Source: Lachnospiraceae bacterium
GTDB taxonomy: Bacteria > Bacillota > Clostridia > Lachnospirales > Lachnospiraceae
Reading direction: 5' to 3'
Length of the DNA stretch: 64,000 bases
Assembly: GCA_003862155.1 (NCBI GenBank)
Contig: QOUV01000009.1
Coordinates: forward strand, 1-64,000
The notes under the pieces were generated by a model. It had not been told where the DNA came from and did no database searches. It saw only the letters and a list, made by a program, of their open reading frames with translations. This document shows positions 1-10,236 of this stretch, in pieces. The position numbers and the translations under genes are program-made. Position 1 is the first letter of the stretch. Each line of letters begins with the position of its first letter.

Positions 1-42
1 CATCTGAACGTGGTGTACTGGTTGCTTTTCTCTTCTTGCCAT
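1..42 (-). CDS. IS256-family transposase, N-terminal 14 codons (runs off left edge)
   Basis: On the minus strand an ATG at 42-40 follows a GGAGGG ribosome binding site by 9 bases and opens MARREKQPVHHVQM before the window ends. From memory of the family, clostridial IS256/Mutator transposases begin much like this (MAR-K-xx-HxVQM, then TEGKRN). The upstream sequence to about 115 resembles an IS256-family terminal inverted repeat, which supports the call. The protein would be a DDE transposase of about 400 residues. Only the start is visible, so intactness is unknown. It lies between the CRISPR leader and whatever is to the left, where cas genes would normally be. Confidence 0.6.
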   Translation of the reverse strand, partial: MARREKQPVHHVQM

Positions 43-115
43 AATAATAGGCCCTCCATGAATTAAAATAATTGTATCATGAAAGACCCTATATGAAAAC
101 TTTTACAGACTTTTT
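1..115 (-). mobile_element. Right end of an IS256-family insertion sequence
   Basis: Read on the minus strand from about 115, the sequence holds GTCTGTAAAAGTTTTCATAT, a typical outer inverted-repeat pattern of IS256-family elements, and then the transposase start at 42. The outer boundary is approximate, because the other end and the 8-9 bp target duplication lie outside the window. The element abuts the CRISPR leader. Confidence 0.5.
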
Positions 116-328
116 TTCAAACTCTCTGAACCTGGAGCAATTATTCTCTAAACGTCAAATAAACATAATTTTCGATACTATAATTGTGAATAATGCACAA
201 AATATACCGCCCATTTTTGTGCGAATTTTCTTAAGGGCGGTTTGATTTTTTTTATTTGAGCTCATATTTTTGGCAGATTTACATGAACTCGATTTGGATA
301 TTTTCTATTTTTTTGTTAAAAATCTGCC
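116..328 (+). promoter_or_regulatory. CRISPR leader
   Basis: This AT-rich, gene-free stretch sits directly 5' of the first repeat in the orientation in which the repeat ends in GGATAGAAAT, so it is the leader side where new spacers enter. The degenerate final repeat at the opposite end agrees. It holds a TATAAT -10-like box at 179-184 without a good -35, a hairpin with a T run at 207-250, and a 9-bp inverted repeat (GGCAGATTT at 272-280, AAATCTGCC at 320-328) whose right arm touches the first repeat. The IS256-family end may have cut off the leader's upstream part. Confidence 0.7.
207..250 (+). terminator. Terminator-like hairpin inside the leader
   Basis: ACCGCCC and GGGCGGT form a 7-bp GC-rich stem separated by about 22 bases, followed by TTTGATTTTTTTT. 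It could be the old terminator of a gene to the left (cas2 would be usual) now cut off by the IS, or it could act on a leader transcript. Confidence 0.5.
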
Positions 329-3300
329 GATCCCGCTCGTAAGAGCGGGTGGATAGAAATCACAGGGAGCTAAAAACCTTTTCAACTCCGTGATCCCGCT
401 CGTAAGAGCGGGTGGATAGAAATCTCTGTGGCTCTGTAGCACGGTTCAAATGGTGATCCCGCTCGTAAGAGCGGGTGGATAGAAATGACCTAACTATCCT
501 TTCCATCATCGCATTAACGATCCCGCTCGTAAGAGCGGGTGGATAGAAATAACTTTTTCGCCCGGTTTCATTGCTGGGTGGGGATCCCGCTCGTAAGAGC
601 GGGTGGATAGAAATACATGTCGTCCGTGAAGCTGATCTCCGGAAGGGATCCCGCTCGTAAGAGCGGGTGGATAGAAATAGGATGTCCGTGATCGGGTTGT
701 CGTCGCTTCGGATCCCGCTCGTAAGAGCGGGTGGATAGAAATAGTGCTACTCCGAGGTAAGTCGTTCCGTGATAGATCCCGCTCGTAAGAGCGGGTGGAT
801 AGAAATAACAGATCAGAAAGGCTGTTGGAAAGGATTGGATCCCGCTCGTAAGAGCGGGTGGATAGAAATACATGTCGTCCGTGAAGCTGATCTCCGGAAG
901 GATCCCGCTCGTAAGAGCGGGTGGATAGAAATACACCTGGGACAAAATCGCCTACTCGCAACTCGGATCCCGCTCGTAAGAGCGGGTGGATAGAAATACG
1001 GGTCTTGCATGATCACGTAGCCCAGCATGATCCCGCTCGTAAGAGCGGGTGGATAGAAATAGCGACACAATCGCCCTCACGGTTTACAACGAGATCCCGC
1101 TCGTAAGAGCGGGTGGATAGAAATGTCCTCCGCTCATCTTCATGGAATCCAGGAGGATCCCGCTCGTAAGAGCGGGTGGATAGAAATACTGCATTACTGA
1201 TAAAATCGACCGCACCACTGATCCCGCTCGTAAGAGCGGGTGGATAGAAATATTGATAAACTCAAGCCGTCAGTAATCCTTGTGATCCCGCTCGTAAGAG
1301 CGGGTGGATAGAAATAAGGTCACGCACGAAGTATATGATGATCAGTGATCCCGCTCGTAAGAGCGGGTGGATAGAAATTGAGATGAAGTCGATGTGGTAA
1401 GGGACTGGCTGATCCCGCTCGTAAGAGCGGGTGGATAGAAATGATTCCCCACCATTCATAAATTTCCTGCATATGATCCCGCTCGTAAGAGCGGGTGGAT
1501 AGAAATATTATTGCTACGATTATCCAAGTGATAGGACAGATCCCGCTCGTAAGAGCGGGTGGATAGAAATTTCGACAAGAGGGCTGAAGTCTTGCAGATG
1601 TGATCCCGCTCGTAAGAGCGGGTGGATAGAAATCAACGTCATTGGCATTTCTTACCATCTCGTTCGATCCCGCTCGTAAGAGCGGGTGGATAGAAATAGA
1701 GCTGACAGACGATGAGGCCGCAGAGCTTGATCCCGCTCGTAAGAGCGGGTGGATAGAAATATCGGAGAAACGATCGAAAACATCACGAACAAGATCCCGC
1801 TCGTAAGAGCGGGTGGATAGAAATATGTCCATGCAGCAGATCACGATGGCCGTCAGATCCCGCTCGTAAGAGCGGGTGGATAGAAATATAGGAATGCAGA
1901 TCAAAATTGAGAAGGATAAGGATCCCGCTCGTAAGAGCGGGTGGATAGAAATGTTACTGTTGCTCCGTCTGCAGTTCTAGCCCAGATCCCGCTCGTAAGA
2001 GCGGGTGGATAGAAATACGTTTACGGGGTCAGAGTTTGTTCAGGCACCGATCCCGCTCGTAAGAGCGGGTGGATAGAAATGCCATTGCAACACCGGTATT
2101 CATACCACTCATCGATCCCGCTCGTAAGAGCGGGTGGATAGAAATATTCTTGACTATGCTTTTGATGACAAGGAAAGATCCCGCTCGTAAGAGCGGGTGG
2201 ATAGAAATACCGACCGTGTGCCTTATGACGTTTGGGTTGATGATCCCGCTCGTAAGAGCGGGTGGATAGAAATTATGCCGTCGATAGAAGCCCAGGAGAT
2301 CCTTGGATCCCGCTCGTAAGAGCGGGTGGATAGAAATTCGAGGAACTCGCTTTCCCACTCCTCAACGGTGAGAGATCCCGCTCGTAAGAGCGGGTGGATA
2401 GAAATTTTTATCGCACGAGTGATGGAACCGCCAGTCTGGATCCCGCTCGTAAGAGCGGGTGGATAGAAATCCGCCTATTATGTATATTCAGAAAGATGCC
2501 TAGGGATCCCGCTCGTAAGAGCGGGTGGATAGAAATATCTATGACGCTTTATGACAACTTCAAGGCAGGATCCCGCTCGTAAGAGCGGGTGGATAGAAAT
2601 TGCCTCTTGTCAATGCTGTAAAGCCTCTGCAGATCCCGCTCGTAAGAGCGGGTGGATAGAAATCTTGTACATCGCCCTTATCAGCTTTCCAATCGATCCC
2701 GCTCGTAAGAGCGGGTGGATAGAAATTTTATTATGTAAAATTATACCGCTTGATACCCGATCCCGCTCGTAAGAGCGGGTGGATAGAAATCAGAAAGCCT
2801 CAGAGAGTGCTTCTGATGATCGGATCCCGCTCGTAAGAGCGGGTGGATAGAAATACATAATAACACGCAGATTCTATCACCTTGCGATCCCGCTCGTAAG
2901 AGCGGGTGGATAGAAATGATTATTTTCCTGATGATCTTGGAGAGGGTGCGATCCCGCTCGTAAGAGCGGGTGGATAGAAATAGGAACAGGATGTAGCATA
3001 ACCTGAAGCTGCAGGATCCCGCTCGTAAGAGCGGGTGGATAGAAATAATCGGATGCCTCGATGATCTCTTCCAGTGCGATCCCGCTCGTAAGAGCGGGTG
3101 GATAGAAATAATCGGATGCCTCGATGATCTCTTCCAGTGCGATCCCGCTCGTAAGAGCGGGTGGATAGAAATCGGGCTATGCAGAGCAGTTCGCAAAAGC
3201 AATGAGATCCCGCTCGTAAGAGCGGGTGGATAGAAATATGCCCTTTTTATACTTATCATCTTCAAGCAGGATCCCGCTCGTAAGAGCGGGTGGATAGAAA

Positions 3301-6300
3301 TTATGAGAGGTCTGCCTTGGTAAGTTCCCTTAGAGATCCCGCTCGTAAGAGCGGGTGGATAGAAATATATATTCATAAAGAACGATGAGTACTGTATCGA
3401 TCCCGCTCGTAAGAGCGGGTGGATAGAAATCTTTCTTTCCGCACTCGAAGCAGAAAACATAGGATCCCGCTCGTAAGAGCGGGTGGATAGAAATACTACC
3501 GAGAGATGAAGAAGACCGCCGACACGATCCCGCTCGTAAGAGCGGGTGGATAGAAATTTCATACCGACGAAGACGACGTAGGAGATACAGATCCCGCTCG
3601 TAAGAGCGGGTGGATAGAAATGCTTTAGAGACTCTCTTAGTAGCCTCTACATCAGATCCCGCTCGTAAGAGCGGGTGGATAGAAATTGAAGTACTAACTT
3701 TGTATGGTCAAGAGGTACAGATCCCGCTCGTAAGAGCGGGTGGATAGAAATCAGTTGATGCATTCCCTTCTTTTTTCTCCCGGATCCCGCTCGTAAGAGC
3801 GGGTGGATAGAAATTATCGCCCTGGACGCTTCGAGCCGGTCACCGATGATCCCGCTCGTAAGAGCGGGTGGATAGAAATCAAAGAATACGATAGGATATT
3901 CAGATAACTGGATCCCGCTCGTAAGAGCGGGTGGATAGAAATGGGTATGGTAATTTTACAGAAGATAGTAAATTCGATCCCGCTCGTAAGAGCGGGTGGA
4001 TAGAAATAATCAGATCATTAAGAAGGTTTATGATATTTGGATCCCGCTCGTAAGAGCGGGTGGATAGAAATTTGAACACCACAAGCAAGCCGAAAGTGGC
4101 AAGGATCCCGCTCGTAAGAGCGGGTGGATAGAAATAAATTTATTGAGGTAGTAAACGAAGAAAAGAAGATCCCGCTCGTAAGAGCGGGTGGATAGAAATT
4201 CCTGATTCTTTTGCGACTTACTGACCGCCTGATCCCGCTCGTAAGAGCGGGTGGATAGAAATACTACACCTTTTGCAAGGTTCACGCCGACTTCGGATCC
4301 CGCTCGTAAGAGCGGGTGGATAGAAATTATTCGTCAGTTTGTTCGTAGAGCAGAACGAAGGATCCCGCTCGTAAGAGCGGGTGGATAGAAATCTGATTAG
4401 GACTATAATCGAACATCCATGTCTGATCCCGCTCGTAAGAGCGGGTGGATAGAAATAGTTATAGGTGTCTGTCATGTTCTCGACGAATGGATCCCGCTCG
4501 TAAGAGCGGGTGGATAGAAATTAACTGGGTAGATGCAAATAATGTAACGTTCGATCCCGCTCGTAAGAGCGGGTGGATAGAAATAATGAAAAATCCCGTT
4601 AGCCATACGCTTGCTCGATCCCGCTCGTAAGAGCGGGTGGATAGAAATTTCTGCAAAAATGACGTTACTTTTGCTGCACCGATCCCGCTCGTAAGAGCGG
4701 GTGGATAGAAATATGATAGCCGGCAAAGATATTATCAAGTCTGGATCCCGCTCGTAAGAGCGGGTGGATAGAAATAATAGGACGAACAATACTAGAAGGA
4801 ATGGAAGGATCCCGCTCGTAAGAGCGGGTGGATAGAAATACTTGAAAACAACTTGAAAATAACACTTGACAATCCCGCTCGTAAGAGCGGGTGGATAGAA
4901 ATGTACGTTCATTAGGAATCTGATATACATTCCAGATCCCGCTCGTAAGAGCGGGTGGATAGAAATTAATTGTGCACTCTGGCAAGATTCCAGTTGGGAT
5001 CCCGCTCGTAAGAGCGGGTGGATAGAAATAATGAAAAATCCCGTTAGCCATGCGCTTACTCGATCCCGCTCGTAAGAGCGGGTGGATAGAAATGACGGTG
5101 GATATACGGAGATTGGTGGTGGTACGATCCCGCTCGTAAGAGCGGGTGGATAGAAATAAGTTAATTCCATACACGGTGTTCACAGGTGGATCCCGCTCGT
5201 AAGAGCGGGTGGATAGAAATGTATGGCCGGATCAGGAACTCCCTGCCTGTCTGATCCCGCTCGTAAGAGCGGGTGGATAGAAATATGCAAATGTTATATA
5301 TGAAGCAGGCGACAAAGATCCCGCTCGTAAGAGCGGGTGGATAGAAATATTGGCTTCAGCTACTTTATCCATAGCTTCAGATCCCGCTCGTAAGAGCGGG
5401 TGGATAGAAATAAACAGATTATATAAGAAGTCTTGAAGAAAAAGATCCCGCTCGTAAGAGCGGGTGGATAGAAATATAGGATGAAGAACACCATGATCTG
5501 TTCCCGATCCCGCTCGTAAGAGCGGGTGGATAGAAATATCACAAGCATTACAGATACTATCGGAGCAAGGATCCCGCTCGTAAGAGCGGGTGGATAGAAA
5601 TAAACAGATTATATAAGAAGTCTTGAAGAAAAAGATCCCGCTCGTAAGAGCGGGTGGATAGAAATTATCAACCTTCTTTTAGTGCTTCACGCACCTTGGA
5701 TCCCGCTCGTAAGAGCGGGTGGATAGAAATGTAAGAAAGAGCAGAGGTGATACAGATGATAGGATCCCGCTCGTAAGAGCGGGTGGATAGAAATTTTGCC
5801 TGCATATCTGCCGTGTAGGTCACTCTTGATCCCGCTCGTAAGAGCGGGTGGATAGAAATTTTATCTCATTGATTGCAGCAACTGCACTCGGATCCCGCTC
5901 GTAAGAGCGGGTGGATAGAAATAAAGGCATCACGAACATGAACCTTGCGGAGTTCGATCCCGCTCGTAAGAGCGGGTGGATAGAAATTATGCAATCATTG
6001 ATTCAACAACTGCTGGGGGATCCCGCTCGTAAGAGCGGGTGGATAGAAATCCAGTATTTGGCTCATCCTTGCCCTCGTTTGGATCCCGCTCGTAAGAGCG
6101 GGTGGATAGAAATAGTTCGCTGAACCATCAGGATTGATAATAGGGGATCCCGCTCGTAAGAGCGGGTGGATAGAAATCATAGACCTTTCATCCTGGAGTC
6201 TTTCTATTGATCCCGCTCGTAAGAGCGGGTGGATAGAAATTCAGACTCGCTCTCTGATGAAGAATTTGTCCGTGATCCCGCTCGTAAGAGCGGGTGGATA

Positions 6301-8033
6301 GAAATGCATAAAGGGTGTGTTTGCTGCAATGGGCGCAGATCCCGCTCGTAAGAGCGGGTGGATAGAAATTCCGAGCTCATAGGCAGCTCTTAATGTAGTT
6401 GATCCCGCTCGTAAGAGCGGGTGGATAGAAATGCCACCTATGGATTCTGTGAGTTCATCCACTGATCCCGCTCGTAAGAGCGGGTGGATAGAAATATAGC
6501 TGACTACAATACCAGGCTCGGGCTAACGATCCCGCTCGTAAGAGCGGGTGGATAGAAATTTGAAGAAATAGACGGTCGAGACGGTGATATTGGATCCCGC
6601 TCGTAAGAGCGGGTGGATAGAAATAGGCTTGTCAAGTTGAAATGTATCAACTTGCGATCCCGCTCGTAAGAGCGGGTGGATAGAAATGCAGGTCGGAATC
6701 CCTACACTGACTCCGGCAGAGATCCCGCTCGTAAGAGCGGGTGGATAGAAATGGTATCTGGGACAACTACAGCATGATGCTTGGATCCCGCTCGTAAGAG
6801 CGGGTGGATAGAAATATAAAAGCTACTCCTACTCGAATACAGGCACGGATCCCGCTCGTAAGAGCGGGTGGATAGAAATACGAAATGCTCGTGATCTATG
6901 ACAAGGAAGACCGATCCCGCTCGTAAGAGCGGGTGGATAGAAATACCGGAGAGGAACCGCTCTCAACCGAAACAACGGATCCCGCTCGTAAGAGCGGGTG
7001 GATAGAAATACTGGACTGTATCTCAGACTAAAGCTCTTACTGATCCCGCTCGTAAGAGCGGGTGGATAGAAATTAATAGCCTTGATAGAGCCTTTAGGGA
7101 GCAAGGATCCCGCTCGTAAGAGCGGGTGGATAGAAATACACAACAACCGTGAATTTATCACGGAAAATGGATCCCGCTCGTAAGAGCGGGTGGATAGAAA
7201 TTTTATATTTATAGTTATGCCTTGAATAAGGACGGATCCCGCTCGTAAGAGCGGGTGGATAGAAATTTATAACGTTCCTGCAAACTTGCCTTGACGATGA
7301 TCCCGCTCGTAAGAGCGGGTGGATAGAAATATTCGATGGCTTTTCGTGCTTTCACGAATGCTGAGATCCCGCTCGTAAGAGCGGGTGGATAGAAATGAAG
7401 GGTTGTTGCTGGAGCAACGTACACTGGCGATCCTGCTCGTAAGAGCGGGTGGATAGAAATGAACAACCTTATAATAGAATTTTGGCTGTTCGATCCCGCT
7501 CGTAAGAGCGGGTGGATAGAAATTTCGTATCGTCTTCCAAGACCTGACTCATGTGATCCCGCTCGTAAGAGCGGGTGGATAGAAATAAAGAGTTCCCGCT
7601 CCGTTGGTCGCCAATGTTGATCCCGCTCGTAAGAGCGGGTGGATAGAAATTTCGTATCGTCTTCCAAGACCTGACTCATGTGATCCCGCTCGTAAGAGCG
7701 GGTGGATAGAAATAAAGAGTTCCCGCTCCGTTGGTCGCCAATGTTGATCCCGCTCGTAAGAGCGGGTGGATAGAAATTTCGTATCGTCTTCCAAGACCTG
7801 ACTCATGTGATCCCGCTCGTAAGAGCGGGTGGATAGAAATAAAGAGTTCCCGCTCCGTTGGTCGCCAATGTTGATCCCGCTCGTAAGAGCGGGTGGATAG
7901 AAATCCTGCAAAGGCAGCAGGCTTTACGCTTTTTACGATCCCGCTCGTAAGAGCGGGTGGATAGAAATAATATTCCTTTAGGTATCGCTATGAAGTTACC
8001 AGATCCCGCTCGTAAGAGCGGGAGGATAGAAAT
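329..8033 (+). CRISPR. CRISPR array, 121 repeats / 120 spacers, type I-C-like
   Basis: The repeat is 32 bp, starts GATCCCGCTC, has a loop GTAA between CCCGCTC and GAGCGGG (a 7-bp stem), and ends GTGGATAGAAAT. Length, central stem and the GTGGATxGAAAT 3' end are as in type I-C systems, where Cas5 cuts the repeat to leave an 11-nt handle. I counted 121 repeat starts by hand, from 329 to 8002. Spacers are mostly 31-34 nt. Nearly all repeats are identical. Exceptions are the repeat at 4871 (first base A), at 7429 (C to T at position 6), and the last at 8002 (GGAGG for GGTGG), which marks the leader-distal end. Several spacers recur: 615-646 with 870-900, 3047-3077 with 3110-3140, 5412-5443 with 5602-5633, and a two-spacer block three times at 7524-7872. 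No cas gene is in the window, so the subtype rests on the repeat alone. Confidence 0.98.
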
Positions 8034-8197
8034 TTTGGCTATCCGCAATATAAGGTTGAAAACTTGAGATAACTTTTAACAGTCTGTAGTGGCTTTTGGT
8101 TGAAAACTCTTTTCCGGGAAGGCTAAGTGCCATAGAAACGGCATATTTAAGCCATTTGCTGAATGCAGTTATCTCAGTAGTAAATAGTTAAATCCAA

Positions 8198-9048
8198 ATT
8201 TGTGTGTAAATTACCTTTTTGCAAAAAAGAATATCAGGCGGCCAGCATTCCCTTCTGATTTTCAGCTATAGTTTCAAAATCATTGCGTAAGTCGGAAGAT
8301 AACAACTTCTGGTATGTTGGTTTGCCAAACTCCACGTATTCGCCTGCATAAGCATCATCAATCTTAAGCAATACAGAACCTGTAAGGCGGACAAGCGATG
8401 CCTCATTAGGAAATACTCCTATTACATTGGATCTGCGCTTAAGCTCCCTGTTGATTCGTTCTATATGGTTCGAAGTGCGGTAATACTGACGTATCCCAGC
8501 AGGAAGGTGCATAACAGTCATGATACTTTCAAAGCCTTAATCCAGTACAGAGATCCGATACAGCTGACTTGGATATTCCAGTACCGCACAGCTTCTCGAC
8601 AACGTTCGACACTTTTCTTGTAGAGACCCCACATACCACCATTTCTGCCATGCCTGCAATAAGAGCGGATTCACTTCTTGAATAATTGTCGAAGATCATT
8701 GTCTTGAACGGCTGATTGCGGTGTCCTGGCACCTTAAGCCTCTGGACAAGGTCACGCTCACGGCTGCCATTACGGCTGTCTGTGCGCTCTTCAGTGCGCT
8801 CATAAGGCTCTGCCTTAAGCTGTTCAGTAGATTCCGCCTTGAGCATACTGTTTAAGCAGTTCTGCAGTAAAACTTTGAAAGCATCATCACATTTTCTGAA
8901 AGTAACTGTAGAATTTCTTCCTGATTTAGTGTAATATTGAGTTTAGCCATTGATTCCTCCTTCTAGGTACATTGTTTATTTTCGTCGATTTACATTATAC
9001 CAAAAGGTTGAGCCAATGGCTCTTCTTATTTTTAAATTTACACATTTA
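8198..9048 (-). mobile_element. Decayed IS256-family element
   Basis: A broken transposase gene lies between inverted ends: the left end holds GTGTGTAAATTACC at 8202-8215 and the right end, read on the minus strand, holds ATGTGTAAATTTAAAA. The shared core is GTGTAAATT. The boundaries are approximate and no target duplication was identified. The 160 bases between the last CRISPR repeat and this element (8034-8197) show no gene. The element differs from the one at the left edge, since the transposase starts and ends are unlike. Confidence 0.6.
8234..8950 (-). pseudogene. IS256-family transposase, frameshifted and internally deleted
   Basis: An ATG at 8950 behind a GGAGG site opens MAKLNITLNQEEILQLLSEN. 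The frame then shifts, and the next frame continues DDAFKVLLQNCLNSMLK through an IS256-type N-terminal part (8529-8846, with NYSRSESALIAGMAEM and GVSTRKVSNVVE). That part stops after KSAVSDLC. The final segment (8234-8521 and a few codons upstream) is the family C terminus, with RTSNHIERINRELKRRSNVI. About 717 bp remain of the usual 1.2 kb, so the middle with catalytic residues is missing. It cannot make an active transposase. Confidence 0.85.
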
Positions 9049-9100
9049 TAAGGCCTTGATCCACTATTTAGCAGATAAATAAGTGTTGCGAGATTTTATT

Positions 9101-9406
9101 ATGAATGATGAAGAGTTTTTTCAAAAAACGCGGCAGGAAATGATAGATGAAGTCGTAAATCTTGGCTTCCCAGAAGAATTGGGAGAGGCTGTCGCCAAGA
9201 ATTTAAATTCAGTAAAAACGATGCAGCGAATGGCATCTTATCTCAGAAACGTCAGGCCAAACAGTGATGTTCTGATAGTCGATGAGATGCTTGCAATCAT
9301 GGATGACAGAAGACGCTGGATCGAGAAGAAAAAGAGCGAAGAGGCGAACGCAAAGTACAATGAGTTCCTTGAAGAACAGAAGAGAAACGAAGAGGATGAT
9401 AGCTAA
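9101..9406 (+). CDS. Small hypothetical protein, 101 aa
   Basis: The ATG at 9101 opens MNDEEFFQKTRQEMIDEVV. An in-frame GTG at 9083 is a possible but less likely start, and the ribosome binding site is weak in both cases. The protein is rich in charged residues and probably mostly helical, with a Glu/Lys-rich tail (EKKKSEEANAKYNEFLEEQ). No signal peptide, membrane segment or known catalytic motif is visible. I recall similar short proteins in Lachnospiraceae but know no function. It stands between the IS remnant and the broken MATE gene, converging with the latter. Confidence 0.65.
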   Translation: MNDEEFFQKTRQEMIDEVVNLGFPEELGEAVAKNLNSVKTMQRMASYLRNVRPNSDVLIVDEMLAIMDDRRRWIEKKKSEEANAKYNEFLEEQKRNEEDDS

Positions 9407-9424
9407 AAATGGCAATCATCTTTT

Positions 9425-10236
9425 TTATTCATCCTTCCCTGGCAGCGACCTCAAAAATCTTATTGCGAGTGGCAGCGTCGTAAATGCTGCGAGAACATCG
9501 GCGATTGGCTGGGCTGTTTCGATGCCTGTGACACCAAGAAAATGCGGCAGAATAAGTATCAGCGGGATGAAGTACAGCCCACTCCGAAGCGATGCGGCTG
9601 TATTTTTTTGCACCGTAGTTAAATGACGCTACAGGCTGCAGGCCCTGACCGAGTCCGATCATTACAGAGCCTGCAAAAAATTGGATTCGCCCGACAATGC
9701 TCATGGCTGCGATGCAGGCGTCGCCGTACGGGATCGATGCTCTGTTCAAAAAAATCGTTGAAGCTGCATTTAGAGCCTGCCTCACCAGGGACGAGAAGCC
9801 AACCTTCATAATGTTTGTATATGTGCGCGCTGAATGAGAAGCGTGACGAAGCGAAACGTCGGTCACAACTTTTCCTGACCTGAACATATAGAGCAGTATG
9901 AAAAAGCTGATCGTCTGCGATAGTCCTGTCGAAAGCCCAGCACCTGTAACGCCCATTCCGACACCAAACATCAGGATTGGGTCCATAACCATATTTACAA
10001 TGCTTCCAGCGAGAAGCCCGATCATTGCAAGATTTGCACGGCCGTGGTACCTGAGCTGGTTATTCAACGTGCAGGATGCCGACTGCAGCGGGCCGGCAAG
10101 TATTATAAAAATCGCATACTGCCTTGCGTACGGGTAAATGGTCTTCGTGCTTCCGAGAATGTAAAGCAGTGGCTCTGACCGGAGTTGTCGTCATTTTTTT
10201 ATATTGTTTTGCAGCGATGGCGTCATTATCGTTCAT
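9425..10236 (-). pseudogene. MATE-family efflux transporter, broken
   Basis: The start at 10236 opens MNDNDAIAAKQYKKMTTTPV, as in MATE/NorM-like Na+- or H+-driven drug exporters. After this the frame changes and a segment of the first half is absent. The reading continues as EPLLYILGSTKTIYPYARQY and through 9600-10067 with membrane segments and NQLRYHGRANLAMIG. Near NYGAKKYSRI another frameshift occurs, and the C terminus is found in a different frame at 9425-9600 (GLYFIPLILILPHFLGVTGI). At least two lesions mean no full transporter is made. Its ATG overlaps the stop of the YwaF-type gene (ATGA), so the two were once translationally coupled. Confidence 0.8.

Noticed and set aside
1-40. The C-terminal end of cas2 on the plus strand
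   Set aside because: The plus-strand frames do not resemble Cas2 ends, whereas the minus strand gives a good transposase start with a ribosome binding site.
506-8048. Many reading frames of 60-270 codons across the CRISPR array, with recurrent peptides such as FLSTRSYERD, FYPPALTSGI and ISIHPLLRAGS
   Set aside because: They are translations of the 32-bp repeat in three frames joined by spacers; none has a ribosome binding site or a family match.
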